64,000 bases of DNA from Buttiauxella sp049686335 (GTDB lineage Bacteria; Pseudomonadota; Gammaproteobacteria; Enterobacterales; Enterobacteriaceae): assembly GCF_049686335.1 (NCBI RefSeq), contig NZ_JBAVHX010000005.1, forward strand, positions 13,776-77,775, read 5' to 3'. A program made the position numbers and the translations under genes. Shown piece by piece: positions 45,275-55,188 of the stretch (its first letter is position 1; each line of letters opens with the position of its first letter). Below the pieces are notes generated by a model. It saw only the letters and a program-made list of their open reading frames with translations. It ran no database searches and was not told the origin of the DNA.

Positions 45275-46419
45275 AAAGCCTCCAGATATAGCTCGCGTAC
45301 TTCCTCACGGCTTGCCACGCGTGGGTTGCATGGTGCACATGGATCAGCGAGCGCGTTGTCGAGCCAGCCTTCGATGTCTGCACGCTGGATGCCAAGCTGG
45401 CTGAAGCCAGATGGGATGCCAACGCGTGTGGAAAGCGTGCGAATCGCCAGAATAGCCTCAAAACTGGCTTCTTCTTCATCCATCCCCTGAGTATTCACGC
45501 CCATCGCTGCGGCAACCTTCGCAAAACGTGCCACCGCTTTCGGGCGGTTAAACGCTTCAATGACCGGTAGTAAAATGGCATTACACACGCCGTGCGGGAG
45601 ATTGTGTGTCGCGCCCGGTTGGTGCGCCAGTGCATGCACCAGGCCAAGGCCAGCGCTGTTAAACGCCATACCCGCCAGGTATTGCCCGTAAGCCATCATT
45701 TCACGCGCTTCGAGGTTATGCCCGTTATCCACCGCTTCCGGCAACCACTTGCTAATCAAACGGATAGACTCCAGTGCGTTCGCGTCGGTCAGCGGGTGCG
45801 CCGCGACGGAAACGTAAGCTTCGATGGCGTGAGTCAGCGCATCCATACCCGTTGCGGCGGTGACGCTCGCTGGAATATCCAGCATGACGCTGGCGTCATC
45901 TACTGCGATATCTGGGATCAGGTTGGTGTCGATAATCACTTCTTTCACATGGCGCACGGAATCGGTGATCACCGCGTTACTGGTCATCTCCGCGGCTGTT
46001 CCGGCCGTGGTGTTGATTGCCACCAGCGGCACGCCAGGATTTGTGACTTTGCCAACGCCCGAGTACGCCGTTGATGGGCCAGGATTGGCCGTCAAGATTT
46101 TCACCGCTTTGGCGGTATCAATCGGGCTGCCGCCGCCAAAGGCAATCAGGTAATCGCAACTGGCATCCTGGTACGCAGCAAAGCCTTTTTGCACTAACTC
46201 TTCTGTTGGATTCGGGAATACTTCATCAAACAATTCGTAAGAAAGTTGATGTTCGTCGAGCGCGCTAAACAGGCTGTTGAGCAGACCCATTTTCACTAAC
46301 TGCCCGTCGGTGATAATTAACGCTTTGCCCCAAGGCTTTGCCGCAATTAATTTCACCATATCGCCGATTGCACCTGCACCGTGAAGGCTGATTTTTGGTA
46401 AGGCCAACATAAAGCTCAT
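45271..46419 (-). CDS. fucO: Lactaldehyde reductase (iron-dependent group III alcohol dehydrogenase)
   Basis: 382 aa (E. coli FucO 383). It reduces L-lactaldehyde from the RhaD reaction to 1,2-propanediol with NADH; the name rhaO is used for the copy in rhamnose operons. GGGSPIDTAKA binds NAD, and metal ligands lie in DALTHAIEAYVS and HALAHQPGATHNLPHG. Its place between rhaM and the rhamnose ABC genes supports the rhamnose role over the fucose one. Confidence 0.93.
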   Translation of the reverse strand: MSFMLALPKISLHGAGAIGDMVKLIAAKPWGKALIITDGQLVKMGLLNSLFSALDEHQLSYELFDEVFPNPTEELVQKGFAAYQDASCDYLIAFGGGSPIDTAKAVKILTANPGPSTAYSGVGKVTNPGVPLVAINTTAGTAAEMTSNAVITDSVRHVKEVIIDTNLIPDIAVDDASVMLDIPASVTAATGMDALTHAIEAYVSVAAHPLTDANALESIRLISKWLPEAVDNGHNLEAREMMAYGQYLAGMAFNSAGLGLVHALAHQPGATHNLPHGVCNAILLPVIEAFNRPKAVARFAKVAAAMGVNTQGMDEEEASFEAILAIRTLSTRVGIPSGFSQLGIQRADIEGWLDNALADPCAPCNPRVASREEVRELYLEAL

Positions 46420-46455
46420 AGCTATTCTCCTTAATATCGATGTTTTGAAAATCCT

Positions 46456-46575
46456 TTCCCCTCACCCGGGCCCTCTCCCCAGGGAGAGGGAACTGTCCGG
46501 TTTCTCCCTCTCCTGGGGAGAGGGAACTGCCCGGTTTCTCCCTCTCCTGGGGGAGAGGGTCGGGGTGAGGGGGTT
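46456..46575. repeat. CCCTCTCC-type repeat array
   Basis: Two nearly exact copies of GGTTTCTCCCTCTCCTGGGG and a third related hairpin, flanked by CCCCTCACCCGGGCCCTC and GGGTCGGGGTGAGGGGG. It fills the gap between the permease and reductase genes within one operon and runs up to the permease stop. Confidence 0.88.
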
Positions 46576-47579
46576 TATCCTTTTCGGCGTGCTAAAACGC
46601 GCCGGGTAATAATTGGCAGTGAAATCACGGTTATCAGCATCGCGCCGACAATAATCGACATCACGATACCCGGCACATTGAGCAGGCTCAGACCGAAGGT
46701 CACCAGCCCCATCAGGAAGGCGGCGATAATCACACCCGCCATGCTGCCCGAACCGCCCAGAATGTTGACACCACCTAATACCGCCATCGTCACCACACTG
46801 AGTTCCCACCCAATCGCAATAGTCGGTCGCGTGCTGCCGAGACGTGAGGTCAGTAACACTGACGCCAGCCCCGCCATCACGCCCACCAGCACAAACAACA
46901 TCAGGTTGTGACGTTTCACGTTGATACCGGAATACCAGGCGCCGGTCGGGTTATTGCCGATGGCGTAGGTGCGGCGGCCAAAGTTCGTTTTGTGCAGCAA
47001 GAAAGCGAACACCGCCGCCAGCACGATAAACAGCGCAAATTCAAACGACAGGGCGCCCCAAACGTAGCCCTGACCAAACCACGCAAAACTTTCTGGATAG
47101 TGGTTAAGCGCCTGATCACCCAGTAAAATGTAGGTGATACCGCGATACAAACTCATGGTGCCGATGGTGATAACAATCGACGAAAGGTTGAAGCGCGTGA
47201 CCAGTAAGCCATTGAACAAACCGCACAGCAAACCGACGCCCAGCCCGACGCACACCAGCCCTGCCGTATCGACACCCGCCTGTGCACAGAACCCCATCAC
47301 TGTGGAGCTGAGCGCGATAGTCGACGCTACCGACAAATCAATTTCACGGGCGATAATCAGCATCGCCATCGGCAGAACGATGATCGCTTTTTCCGTGAAG
47401 TTGAACGTCGCGTCTGACAAATTCCAGATGTTGAGGAAGTAAGGCGAAGCCAGCGCGTTGGCGATAAATACCGCCAGCGTCACCGCCAGTAAGAAAGATT
47501 CCCAGCACAGCAAACGGCGGAACAGGGGAACCGACGTGGCCTGCTGAGGCACAGATTCAGAAATCAGCGTTTTACTCAT
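46575..47579 (-). CDS. Rhamnose ABC transporter permease (RhaQ-like)
   Basis: 334 aa, BPD_transp_2 (ribose/AI-2 type) inner-membrane permease with about nine to ten helices; EIDLSVASTIALSS and GGVNILGGSGSMAGVIIAA are the family loops. It pairs with the upstream permease at 47576, whose stop it overlaps by 4 bp. In rhizobial naming these are RhaP and RhaQ. Confidence 0.88.
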   Translation of the reverse strand: MSKTLISESVPQQATSVPLFRRLLCWESFLLAVTLAVFIANALASPYFLNIWNLSDATFNFTEKAIIVLPMAMLIIAREIDLSVASTIALSSTVMGFCAQAGVDTAGLVCVGLGVGLLCGLFNGLLVTRFNLSSIVITIGTMSLYRGITYILLGDQALNHYPESFAWFGQGYVWGALSFEFALFIVLAAVFAFLLHKTNFGRRTYAIGNNPTGAWYSGINVKRHNLMLFVLVGVMAGLASVLLTSRLGSTRPTIAIGWELSVVTMAVLGGVNILGGSGSMAGVIIAAFLMGLVTFGLSLLNVPGIVMSIIVGAMLITVISLPIITRRVLARRKG

Positions 47580-48595
47580 GGTTTCACCGCCTGTTCTTGC
47601 CCGTTAAGACCTTGTCTCGACAGCGCAACATCGCGCAGAATCAGCCGCCCTTTGCGTTTGTTACCGCGTTCGTTCAACAGCACTGCGATAACAATCACCG
47701 CGCCTGAAATCGCCATTTGCCAGAACGGGGAGACGCCAATCACTGGAAGCGCATTGTTGATTACCCCGAGGAATAGCGCCCCCAGCAAGCAACCGAATAC
47801 GCGCCCAATGCCGCCCATGGTGCTGATGCCGCCAATCACGCAAGCAGCGACGATTTGCAGTTCAAAACCATTCGCAACATCGACATACGCCACGGCAAAA
47901 CGAGAAATCCACAGATAGCCGCAGAAGCCCGCCAGCGCGCCCGAAAGGCTGAAGCTGATGAACTGCATTTTCCCGGCGTTGATACCGGTGTAATACGCCG
48001 CAGTGGCGTTGCCGCCGGCGGTGTACATCGCCCGTCCAGTGCGGCTGTAACGCAAGAAATAGCCGACCAACAACAGTGCCGCGACCGCACACCAGCTCAG
48101 CAGCGGCATTCCTAAAATCACCGCTCGCGGTAATCCTAAGAAATCGCTACTCATTTGGTGGGCGTTTATCCAGCCGCCATTGGAAAGCAGGAAGATAATT
48201 CCGCGATAAATACTCATGGTGCCGAGGGTGACGACAATCGCCGGGATCCCGAGTTTCCAGACCAGCAAACCATTGATGATGCCCATCACTAAACCCAGCA
48301 CCGTTGCCAGCGAAAGTAATGCCCAGACGGGGATTTGCGGATAGTGGAAGTTGAGTAAGGCGACAATCATACCGGTGAGCGCCAGGTTTGCCGCCATCGA
48401 CAAATCAATGCCTTTGGTCAGCAGCACCATCATCTGGCCGAGGGCAAGAATGATAAGAATCGAGGTATCGTTAAACATCTCGACCAGGTTGCCAGGCGCC
48501 AGGAACGACGGCACACGGCTGCCAATGCCCAGCACCATCAACAAGATGACGCCTGCGAGCAGAAATTCACGATGTTTGAGTAGGGTCTGCCACAT
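47576..48595 (-). CDS. Rhamnose ABC transporter permease (RhaP-like)
   Basis: 339 aa, same permease family: KGIDLSMAANLALTG and GGISTMGGIGRVFGCLLGA, about nine helices. Its start overlaps the ATPase stop by 1 bp (TAATG) and its end overlaps the next permease by 4 bp, so translation is coupled. Confidence 0.88.
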   Translation of the reverse strand: MWQTLLKHREFLLAGVILLMVLGIGSRVPSFLAPGNLVEMFNDTSILIILALGQMMVLLTKGIDLSMAANLALTGMIVALLNFHYPQIPVWALLSLATVLGLVMGIINGLLVWKLGIPAIVVTLGTMSIYRGIIFLLSNGGWINAHQMSSDFLGLPRAVILGMPLLSWCAVAALLLVGYFLRYSRTGRAMYTAGGNATAAYYTGINAGKMQFISFSLSGALAGFCGYLWISRFAVAYVDVANGFELQIVAACVIGGISTMGGIGRVFGCLLGALFLGVINNALPVIGVSPFWQMAISGAVIVIAVLLNERGNKRKGRLILRDVALSRQGLNGQEQAVKP

Positions 48596-50106
48596 TATGC
48601 TGCCTCCTCATGCGAGCCGCTGGCGGCGCTGACGATCATTTCCGCCGTTGCTTCGCCTGCCTTATATTCGGCAACCATCAACCCTTCGTGCATCACGATA
48701 ATGCGGTCAGCCATGCCCATCACTTCCGGCAGTTCAGACGACACCATAATCACCGCCAGACCGTGGCCGACCAGTTCAGACATAAACTGGTGCACCGCCG
48801 CTTTCGAGCCAATGTCGATGCCTTTGGTCGGTTCATCGAGAATGATCACCGTCGGCTGGGTAGCCAGCCATTTGCCGATCACCACTTTTTGCTGATTACC
48901 GCCAGAGAGCGTTTCAACCGGTTGTTTCCAGCTAAAGGCTTTCACCTGCAAGCGTTTGGCGTATTCATCCGCCAGTGCCCATTCACGCGCATCGTTTAAA
49001 ACGCCACGCGGATTGAGTTTGCTGAGTTGCGGCAAGCTGATGTTTTGGTAGATAGGCAGTTCGATAATCGCGCCCTGCTTCTGGCGTTCTTCCGGTACGC
49101 AGACAATCCCGGCTTTGATGGCATCCGCAGGTTGGCGGAATTGCATCAACTGGTCGTTAAGCAAAATCTCACCGTGGGAAGGATGCGAAACGCCGGATAA
49201 CGCCTGCATTAATTCGGTACGTCCAGCGCCGACTAAACCGTAGAACCCGAGGATTTCCCCTTTGCGCAACTGGAAGTTGATATGGGCAAACTCGGTTGGG
49301 TGGCAGAGATCTTTCACTTCGAGAACCACATCACCGAGCTCGCAATTCACTTTCGGGAAGGCGTGCGTGATTTCGCGCCCGACCATCATGGTGACCATCT
49401 TGTCTTCAGTAATCTCGCTGATGTTCCCGGAGCTGATGTACACCCCGTCGCGCAAAATGGTGTAGTGATCGGCGATGGCAAAGATTTCGTCGAATTTATG
49501 CGAGATAAACAGAATGGCTTTACCTTCGCGTTTCAGACGTTCAACGATTTGATAAAACTCGACAATTTCATGCTGTGAAAGTGCAGCGGTGGGTTCATCG
49601 AGGATCACCACCTGAGCTTCAAACGACAGCGCACGCGCAATCGCCACCATGTGTCGTTGGGCAATGCTGAGAGTTTTGAGTGTGGCGCGAGGATTAATTT
49701 GTACTTCAAGGCGCGTGAGGATTTCCTGCGCGCGTTGGTGCATCGCAGGCCAGTCGAGCTTTTTAAACAGCCCACGATAGATATAGTGGCCAACAAAAAT
49801 ATTCTCGGTGACGGTCAGTTCATCAAACAGCACCGTTTCCTGGTGGATAGCCGTAATACCGATTTTGTGTGCCGCTTCAGGGTTCGGCAGGGTTATCGGT
49901 ATCGCTTTATATAGCAGTTCCCCTTCTTCGGGCTGATAAATCCCGGTCATGACTTTAACCAGAGTGGATTTACCTGCGCCGTTTTCACCGATAAGCGCCG
50001 TGACTTTTCCCGGCCACAAATCCAGGTGGACATTTTCGAGAGCGCGAACACCGGGGAAAACTTTGGTTATCCCCTTCAGGGACAGCAAGGGTGTAGTGAG
50101 TGTCAT
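48595..50106 (-). CDS. Rhamnose ABC transporter ATPase (two nucleotide-binding domains)
   Basis: 503 aa from the ATG at 50106, preceded by GGAGAA at 7 bp; the in-frame ATG at 50121 would swallow that site. Two fused NBDs: domain 1 has GENGAGKST and VVILDEPTAAL but a degenerate signature LSIAQ; domain 2 has a degenerate Walker A (GLVGAGRTE) but a true LSGGNQQK signature and VIILDEPTKGID. This asymmetry is normal for RbsA/LsrA-type sugar importers. Rhizobial name RhaT, not the symporter RhaT. Confidence 0.92.
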   Translation of the reverse strand: MTLTTPLLSLKGITKVFPGVRALENVHLDLWPGKVTALIGENGAGKSTLVKVMTGIYQPEEGELLYKAIPITLPNPEAAHKIGITAIHQETVLFDELTVTENIFVGHYIYRGLFKKLDWPAMHQRAQEILTRLEVQINPRATLKTLSIAQRHMVAIARALSFEAQVVILDEPTAALSQHEIVEFYQIVERLKREGKAILFISHKFDEIFAIADHYTILRDGVYISSGNISEITEDKMVTMMVGREITHAFPKVNCELGDVVLEVKDLCHPTEFAHINFQLRKGEILGFYGLVGAGRTELMQALSGVSHPSHGEILLNDQLMQFRQPADAIKAGIVCVPEERQKQGAIIELPIYQNISLPQLSKLNPRGVLNDAREWALADEYAKRLQVKAFSWKQPVETLSGGNQQKVVIGKWLATQPTVIILDEPTKGIDIGSKAAVHQFMSELVGHGLAVIMVSSELPEVMGMADRIIVMHEGLMVAEYKAGEATAEMIVSAASGSHEEAA

Positions 50107-50128
50107 GGTTTTATTCTCCATTGAATCA

Positions 50129-50247
50129 GATCGCCCTCACCCCGGCCCTCTCCCCCAGGAGAGGGGGAAAAGAAGGTTCCCTCTCCCCTGGAGAGGGAGA
50201 ACACCAATCTATCCCCTCTCCCTCAGGGAGAGGGTTAGGGTGAGGGT
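50129..50247. repeat. CCCTCTCC-type repeat array
   Basis: Three hairpins of the family at 24760 and 46456: GGCCCTCTCCCCCAGGAGAG, CCCTCTCCCCTGGAGAGGG and CCCTCTCCCTCAGGGAGAGGG, with outer CGCCCTCACCCC and AGGGTGAGGG. It separates the binding-protein gene from the ATPase gene, where uneven expression within the operon is useful. Confidence 0.88.
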
Positions 50248-50261
50248 TGTTTAAAACCCAA

Positions 50262-51254
50262 TCAGAATATTTTGGAGAATTTATCGATGTTGCTGGCATC
50301 GTAAACAAATGGCTCAGCCATGGCGCCACTGCCATCGGCGTCCAGTTTCACTTTGCCCAGTTTACCCATGCTGGCTTCATCTTTGGTGGCGGTGCCTTTA
50401 ACTAAATCATCAGCCAGATAGGTGGCGGCGTAACCCAGATCGATTGGGTTCCAGATAGCGAAGCTTTTCGACGCTCCCGATTTCACCGCACCCGCCATTT
50501 CAGACGGCAGGCCGAGGCCAGTCACATAAACTTTGCCAATTTTCCCCTGGTCTTTCACCGCTTGTGCTGCGGCCACAATCCCGACGGAAGAAGGAGAAAC
50601 AATGACTTTCAAATCAGGATAGGATTTCAGCAAACCGACGGTTTCACGGTAGCTCTTATCAGAGAGATCGTCTCCATAAGCGACGGTGACTATATTGACC
50701 GATGGGTACTTAGGCAGCACCTTTTTCATCTCAGCAATCCAGATGTTCTGGTTGGTTGAGGTTGGTGTGGCGCTAAGGATAGCGACATCACCTTTTTCGA
50801 GGTTCATCGCTTTTAACGCATCAGCAGCCAGTTTGACGTTGGTTTCGCCAATCAATGCGTTATTGGAAGGATTCAGGTGAATCTGGCGACCATCTTTTGC
50901 TACGCCGGAATCCCATGAAACCACTTTAATACCACGCTGCATGGCTTTTTTCAGCACCGGAACCAGCGCATCAGGGTCATTGGCAGATATGGCGATGGCA
51001 TCAACACCTTGAGCGATCAAGCCGTTGAGAACTTCAATTTGTGCTTCGGCGGTCGTGGTCGTTGGGCCGGTGTAGATGACTTTTACATCTCCAATTTCTT
51101 TGGCGGCTTCCTGAGCCCCCACGTTTGCGGCTTCAAAGAATCCATTACCGAGTGATTTCGCCACGAGTGCGATTTTCACTTCAGCAAAGGCAGAGGTGGA
51201 CAGTGCGAGTGCGACAACGGTAAGCGTACAACCTAATATTGCTTTTGTTTTCAT
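50262..51254 (-). CDS. Rhamnose ABC transporter periplasmic binding protein
   Basis: 330 aa. Signal peptide 1-24 (SALSTSAFA-type end: ALSTSAFA-EV), then a type-1 periplasmic sugar-binding fold: SLGNGFFEAANVGAQEAAKE, AIAISANDPDALVPVLKKA, VVSWDSGV. The family (RhaS in rhizobia; relatives LsrB, RbsB) and the position between rhaD and the ABC genes point to L-rhamnose. First gene of the transport operon, so most abundant. Confidence 0.9.
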   Translation of the reverse strand: MKTKAILGCTLTVVALALSTSAFAEVKIALVAKSLGNGFFEAANVGAQEAAKEIGDVKVIYTGPTTTTAEAQIEVLNGLIAQGVDAIAISANDPDALVPVLKKAMQRGIKVVSWDSGVAKDGRQIHLNPSNNALIGETNVKLAADALKAMNLEKGDVAILSATPTSTNQNIWIAEMKKVLPKYPSVNIVTVAYGDDLSDKSYRETVGLLKSYPDLKVIVSPSSVGIVAAAQAVKDQGKIGKVYVTGLGLPSEMAGAVKSGASKSFAIWNPIDLGYAATYLADDLVKGTATKDEASMGKLGKVKLDADGSGAMAEPFVYDASNIDKFSKIF

Positions 51255-51307
51255 TGCTTGTACTCCGATGTAGGTAGGGTTTGCAGGTATTTTTTATTAT
51301 GTCGGCA

Positions 51308-51383
51308 TGTCGGATGACGCTTTACTTATCCGACCTACAATTCACTTTATTCAAGTAGGGTGGATAAGCGCAGCGTCATCCAC
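51308..51383. repeat. REP-like pair between rhaD and the binding-protein gene
   Basis: GTCGGATGACGC...TATCCGACCTAC faces GTAGGGTGGATAAGCGCAGCG; same family as at 1041. Confidence 0.85.
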
Positions 51384-51400
51384 CGTTACAGATTTACGAC

Positions 51401-52225
51401 TTACAACTCTAAAGCACTGGCCAATGGGGTCACGCCAAAACGTTTGCCGAGCGCAATGAGCTCGTCACGGCTGATGGTTTGTTTCATGCCGCCCATCGAA
51501 ATAACTTTTACCAACACTTCAGCAGACTTCTCGGCGGTATCGATAAGACCAAACGCTTCATCAAGCGTTGGGCCGCTACCGAATACGCCATGGAACGGCC
51601 ACAGCACCAGCGAATGTTTTTCCATTTGACCCGCCGTCGCGTTACCAATTTCATCAGTGCCCGGCACCATCCACGGCAGAATGCCGACACCATCCGGGAA
51701 TACCACCAGACATTCGGTGCTGCCTTCCCACAGTTTGCGGGTAATCACGTCGGTGTCGTTTTCCAGCACGTAGGTCAGGGCAATCAGGTTGGTGGCGTGG
51801 CAGTGCATAATCACACGGTCTTTTCCGCCAGTCGTTCTGATACGAACGCTGTGTGACTGGAAGTGTGATGCCAGTTCAGACGTTGGCACCGCTTCGTTCT
51901 CAAGCCCCCACAAAATGTGGTAGCCCGTACCGCGGTTGTCCACTTTCACCACGCCAATATTTGCTGCCGGATCCAATTGTACGTTGCGGAAGAATTTGCC
52001 AGAGCCCGTGACGATAAACGGCGTGTTCGCCAGTTCAGGCATCGGTTGGCTCAAAGCGATATAACGTGGAGCCGCGTGGAACTCAGCCTCGAATGGCGTG
52101 ATGTCCGCCTCATCCAGACGCATGGTGATATTGCCACCGTTGCGCTCGTCCCAGCCCTTCAGCCAGGCATCGCTTGTTGCTTTGATCATGCCTTCTACAA
52201 ACCAGGCGTTAAGGATGTTCTGCAT
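51401..52225 (-). CDS. rhaD: Rhamnulose-1-phosphate aldolase
   Basis: 274 aa, equal to E. coli. Class II zinc aldolase cleaving L-rhamnulose-1-phosphate to DHAP and L-lactaldehyde. Zinc ligands are in VIMHCHATNLIAL (two His) and LVLWPFHGVFG (third His), with the catalytic Glu in GLENEAVPTSE. Third gene of rhaBAD; a REP pair lies between rhaA and rhaD. Confidence 0.97.
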   Translation of the reverse strand: MQNILNAWFVEGMIKATSDAWLKGWDERNGGNITMRLDEADITPFEAEFHAAPRYIALSQPMPELANTPFIVTGSGKFFRNVQLDPAANIGVVKVDNRGTGYHILWGLENEAVPTSELASHFQSHSVRIRTTGGKDRVIMHCHATNLIALTYVLENDTDVITRKLWEGSTECLVVFPDGVGILPWMVPGTDEIGNATAGQMEKHSLVLWPFHGVFGSGPTLDEAFGLIDTAEKSAEVLVKVISMGGMKQTISRDELIALGKRFGVTPLASALEL

Positions 52226-52248
52226 AGTCTTGTGTTCCTGTTTTATTC

Positions 52249-52326
52249 TGGCGGATGGCGCTAACGCTTATCCGCCCTACGTTTTGTCATGAGTTGTAGG
52301 TTGGATAAGCGAAGCGTCATCCACCA
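52249..52326. repeat. REP-like pair between rhaA and rhaD
   Basis: GGCGGATGGCGC...TATCCGCCCTACG faces TGTAGGTTGGATAAGCGAAG inside the rhaBAD transcript. Confidence 0.85.
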
Positions 52327-52334
52327 TTGAGTGG

Positions 52335-53594
52335 TCAGCCGCGTTTGCTCAACACGTCTTGTTCATATGTCCGCACAGTTTTCAGCCACTGGGCGTCAAC
52401 CGGCGTGTCGTTACGCTGGCAATACATTTCCCAAACCGCTGCCCACGGCAGTGATTTTTGTTCTTCAAGCAGCGCCAGGCGCGCGGTGTAATCGCCTTCA
52501 CGCTCAAGCTGGCGCAGCGTTTCTGTTGGTTCCAGCAATGCACGCAGCAACGCTTTCTTCATATTGCGGGTGCCGATAACCCAGGCAGCGACACGGTTAA
52601 TGGAGGCGTCGAAGAAATCCAGCCCGATGTGGACGCGGTCGAACAGGTCGTGGCGGATAATTTCGCTGGCGATAGCTTGTGTTTCGTCATCCAACAGCAC
52701 CACGTGGTCGCTGTCCCAACGGACCGGGCGGCTCACGTGCAACAGCAGGCGCGGCACATACAGCATCGCACTGGAAATTTTGTCGGAGATAACTTCGGTC
52801 GGATGGAAGTGCCCTGCATCCAGACACAGCGCCGTCTGGCGGCTGGTGGCGTAACCGAAATAGAATTCGTTGGAGCCGACGGTGTAGCTTTCTGCGCCAA
52901 TCCCGAACAGCTTGCTTTCCACCGCGTCGATATGGTGTTGCGGGTCGAGTTTTTCGCTCATCGCTTCATCGAGAGCTGCGACCAGACGCTGGCGCGGGGC
53001 GAGTCTGTCCACCGTGATGTCTTTCATGCCATCCGGGATCCAGATGTTCATCACTGACGGGGTGCCCAGTTGCTCACCAAAGTACGCCGATACTCTACGG
53101 CTGGCTTTAACGTGATCAATCCAGAACTGGCGGATTTCATCGTCAGCATGGGACAGCGTGAAACCGTCAGCGCTGAGTCGGTGCGAGAAGCACGACGGGT
53201 TGAAATCCAGCCCTAATTTGTTGGCTTTCGCCCACTCAACCCAGTTTTTAAAATGTTCTGGTTTGATTTTGTCGCGGGAAACAGGCTTCTCTGATTCCAG
53301 ATAAATAGCATGAAGATTCAGGCGTTTTGGGCCTGGAATTAACGATAATGCGCGTTCCAGGTCGGTACGTAATTCCTGAGCGTTGCGTGCTTTACCAGGG
53401 TAGTTACCCGTCGCCTGAATCCCACCGCTCAATGCGCCTTCTGGGTTTTCAAAGCCCGCAACGTCATCGCCCTGCCAGCAGTGCATAGAAACCGGCAAGC
53501 GGTCGAGCTGTTGCAGTGCGGATTCAACATCAACACCGACAGCAGCAAAGCGCTGTTTTGCCAGTTCCCAGGCTGTTTCGAGAGAGGTGGTCAT
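52335..53594 (-). CDS. rhaA: L-rhamnose isomerase
   Basis: 419 aa from the ATG at 53594 (MTTSLETAWELAKQRF), exactly the E. coli length, with AAGGAG 8 bp upstream; the TTG at 53600 is less likely. TIM-barrel, Mn/Zn-dependent enzyme: HAIYLES, ALCLDAGHFHPTE and LLDDETQAI carry the metal ligands. It converts rhamnose to rhamnulose. It overlaps the rhaB stop by 4 bp. Confidence 0.97.
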   Translation of the reverse strand: MTTSLETAWELAKQRFAAVGVDVESALQQLDRLPVSMHCWQGDDVAGFENPEGALSGGIQATGNYPGKARNAQELRTDLERALSLIPGPKRLNLHAIYLESEKPVSRDKIKPEHFKNWVEWAKANKLGLDFNPSCFSHRLSADGFTLSHADDEIRQFWIDHVKASRRVSAYFGEQLGTPSVMNIWIPDGMKDITVDRLAPRQRLVAALDEAMSEKLDPQHHIDAVESKLFGIGAESYTVGSNEFYFGYATSRQTALCLDAGHFHPTEVISDKISSAMLYVPRLLLHVSRPVRWDSDHVVLLDDETQAIASEIIRHDLFDRVHIGLDFFDASINRVAAWVIGTRNMKKALLRALLEPTETLRQLEREGDYTARLALLEEQKSLPWAAVWEMYCQRNDTPVDAQWLKTVRTYEQDVLSKRG

Positions 53595-55063
53595 GCGCAA
53601 AACTCCTTACGTGTTTGAGTATTCAGCGGAAACTGCTCGATGTACCGGGCAATGTCACTGTCTGTTTGGGGGATAAAAGTTTTCAGTTCGTAGCTGGCTG
53701 CGACAATTTTGCGGACGTCATCAACATCGGTGATTTCATCCAGCGCCATTAACTGGCAGCCAATATTGCCAAGTGTTGAAGCTTCAATGGGACCGGCAAG
53801 CACCGGGATGCCGCAGGCATCGGCACAAAGCTGGTTGAGTAATGTGTTCTGGCTACCGCCGCCCACAATATGCAGGCAGCTGAATGGGCGACCGCGAACG
53901 GTGGCCAGTTCCTGAAGGGTTTTGGCATACAGCAACGCCAGACTGTCGAAAATACAGCGCGCCAGTTCATTGTCAGTGAACGGAACCGGCTGATTGCTTT
54001 CGCGACATGCCGCCTGAATCTCACGGCTCATGCTTTCAGGATTAATAAAACGATCGTCGTTTGGATTGATGACAAATTTGCAGGCGGCTGTCTGTCGAGT
54101 GCGATCGATAAGATCCGCAAGATCGGTAATGCCCAACTCTTTAGTGACGCGCTGCAACAACCACAGCCCCATAATATTTTTCAGGACCCGGTAGCGCCCT
54201 TCCGCACCACCTTCGTTGGTGATGTTGGCAGCCAATGCTTCGCTGGTGGCATACGGTGTTTTGCTCTCAAAACCCATGAGCGACCAGGTGCCGGAAGAGA
54301 GATAAGCAGCATCTTTATCTTTAAGCGGTGCGCCGATGACAGCGCTGGCGGTGTCATGTGTCGCAACCGAAACCACCGGGATTTTGTTGCCTTCGCGGCA
54401 AACCCACTGGCCAATGACATTGCCCGGATGCGTCGGTGTACCGAACCATTTGTGCGGCACGCCAGCCCAATCCAGCAGCGTTTCATCCCAGTTGTCGCTG
54501 TTGATATTCACCAGTTGTGTGGTCGTGGCGTTGGTGTATTCCCAGTTCAGTGCACCCGTCAGGCGGTAGCAAAAATAATCCGGGATCAGCAGCGCATGTT
54601 CGACGTTATCGATCAATTCTGGCTGCTGTTCCACCAGCGCACGCAATTGATAAAGCGTGTTGAAAGGCATGAACTGGATGCCAGTGCGACGGTAAATTTC
54701 GTCACGACCAAGCTGGTTAAAAGCGGTGTCCATCACGCCGTCGGTGCGGCTGTCGCGATAGGAAACAGGCTGGCCGACGCGATGACCTTCGCCGTCAATT
54801 AGCACGTAATCGACACCCCAGGTGTCGATTCCAATACTGTCGATGGCAATACCTTCGTCGCAGGCTTTTTGCAGGCCGGTACGGATTTCCAGCTCCAGCG
54901 CGTCTACGTCCCAGACAGTGGAGCCGTCGACCTGTTTTAAGCAGTTGGTGAAGCGATGAATTTCTCGCAAACAAATGCTGCGGGTATCACGTTCAAAGCG
55001 TGCCAGCATGACACGGCCGCTTGATGCGCCCAGGTCTACCGCAACACTATGGCGTAGAGTCAT
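53591..55063 (-). CDS. rhaB: Rhamnulokinase
   Basis: 490 aa (E. coli 489). FGGY-family kinase: N-terminal phosphate motif VAVDLGASSGRVML, IDTWGVDYVLID, and the C-terminal block HIVGGGSQNTLLNQL. It phosphorylates L-rhamnulose at O1. First gene of rhaBAD, divergent from rhaSR. TAAGGA precedes the start. Confidence 0.97.
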   Translation of the reverse strand: MTLRHSVAVDLGASSGRVMLARFERDTRSICLREIHRFTNCLKQVDGSTVWDVDALELEIRTGLQKACDEGIAIDSIGIDTWGVDYVLIDGEGHRVGQPVSYRDSRTDGVMDTAFNQLGRDEIYRRTGIQFMPFNTLYQLRALVEQQPELIDNVEHALLIPDYFCYRLTGALNWEYTNATTTQLVNINSDNWDETLLDWAGVPHKWFGTPTHPGNVIGQWVCREGNKIPVVSVATHDTASAVIGAPLKDKDAAYLSSGTWSLMGFESKTPYATSEALAANITNEGGAEGRYRVLKNIMGLWLLQRVTKELGITDLADLIDRTRQTAACKFVINPNDDRFINPESMSREIQAACRESNQPVPFTDNELARCIFDSLALLYAKTLQELATVRGRPFSCLHIVGGGSQNTLLNQLCADACGIPVLAGPIEASTLGNIGCQLMALDEITDVDDVRKIVAASYELKTFIPQTDSDIARYIEQFPLNTQTRKEFCA

Positions 55064-55093
55064 TTTGGGGTCCTTACTAAATTAATTGACCCC

Positions 55094-55188
55094 ACTCTAA
55101 AAAGTAACGCAGTCGCTCACCTTCTCGTTACTGACAGTACAAATCCGCCGCTGGCAAAGAAGCAAAGGTGAACGTGAGTCATGTCACA
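55094..55188 (-). promoter_or_regulatory. rhaBAD promoter region with RhaS-site core and CRP site
   Basis: Reading towards rhaB: a CRP-like site at 55173-55188 (CGTGA, 6 bp, TCACA across both halves), then CTGTCAGTAACGAGAAGG (55120-55137), identical to the segment next to the -35 in E. coli where RhaS binds, then a -10 TAGAGT (55094-55099; TAGACT in E. coli). The distance to the start codon is also conserved. Confidence 0.7.

Noticed and set aside
46456..46575. CRISPR-like tandem repeats in the rhamnose operon
   Set aside because: The repeated unit is itself a palindrome with no unique spacers and recurs elsewhere singly, so it is a REP-like array.
53870..54802. 310-codon plus-strand ORF antisense to rhaB
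   Set aside because: Shadow of rhaB, whose protein is conserved end to end; no start context.
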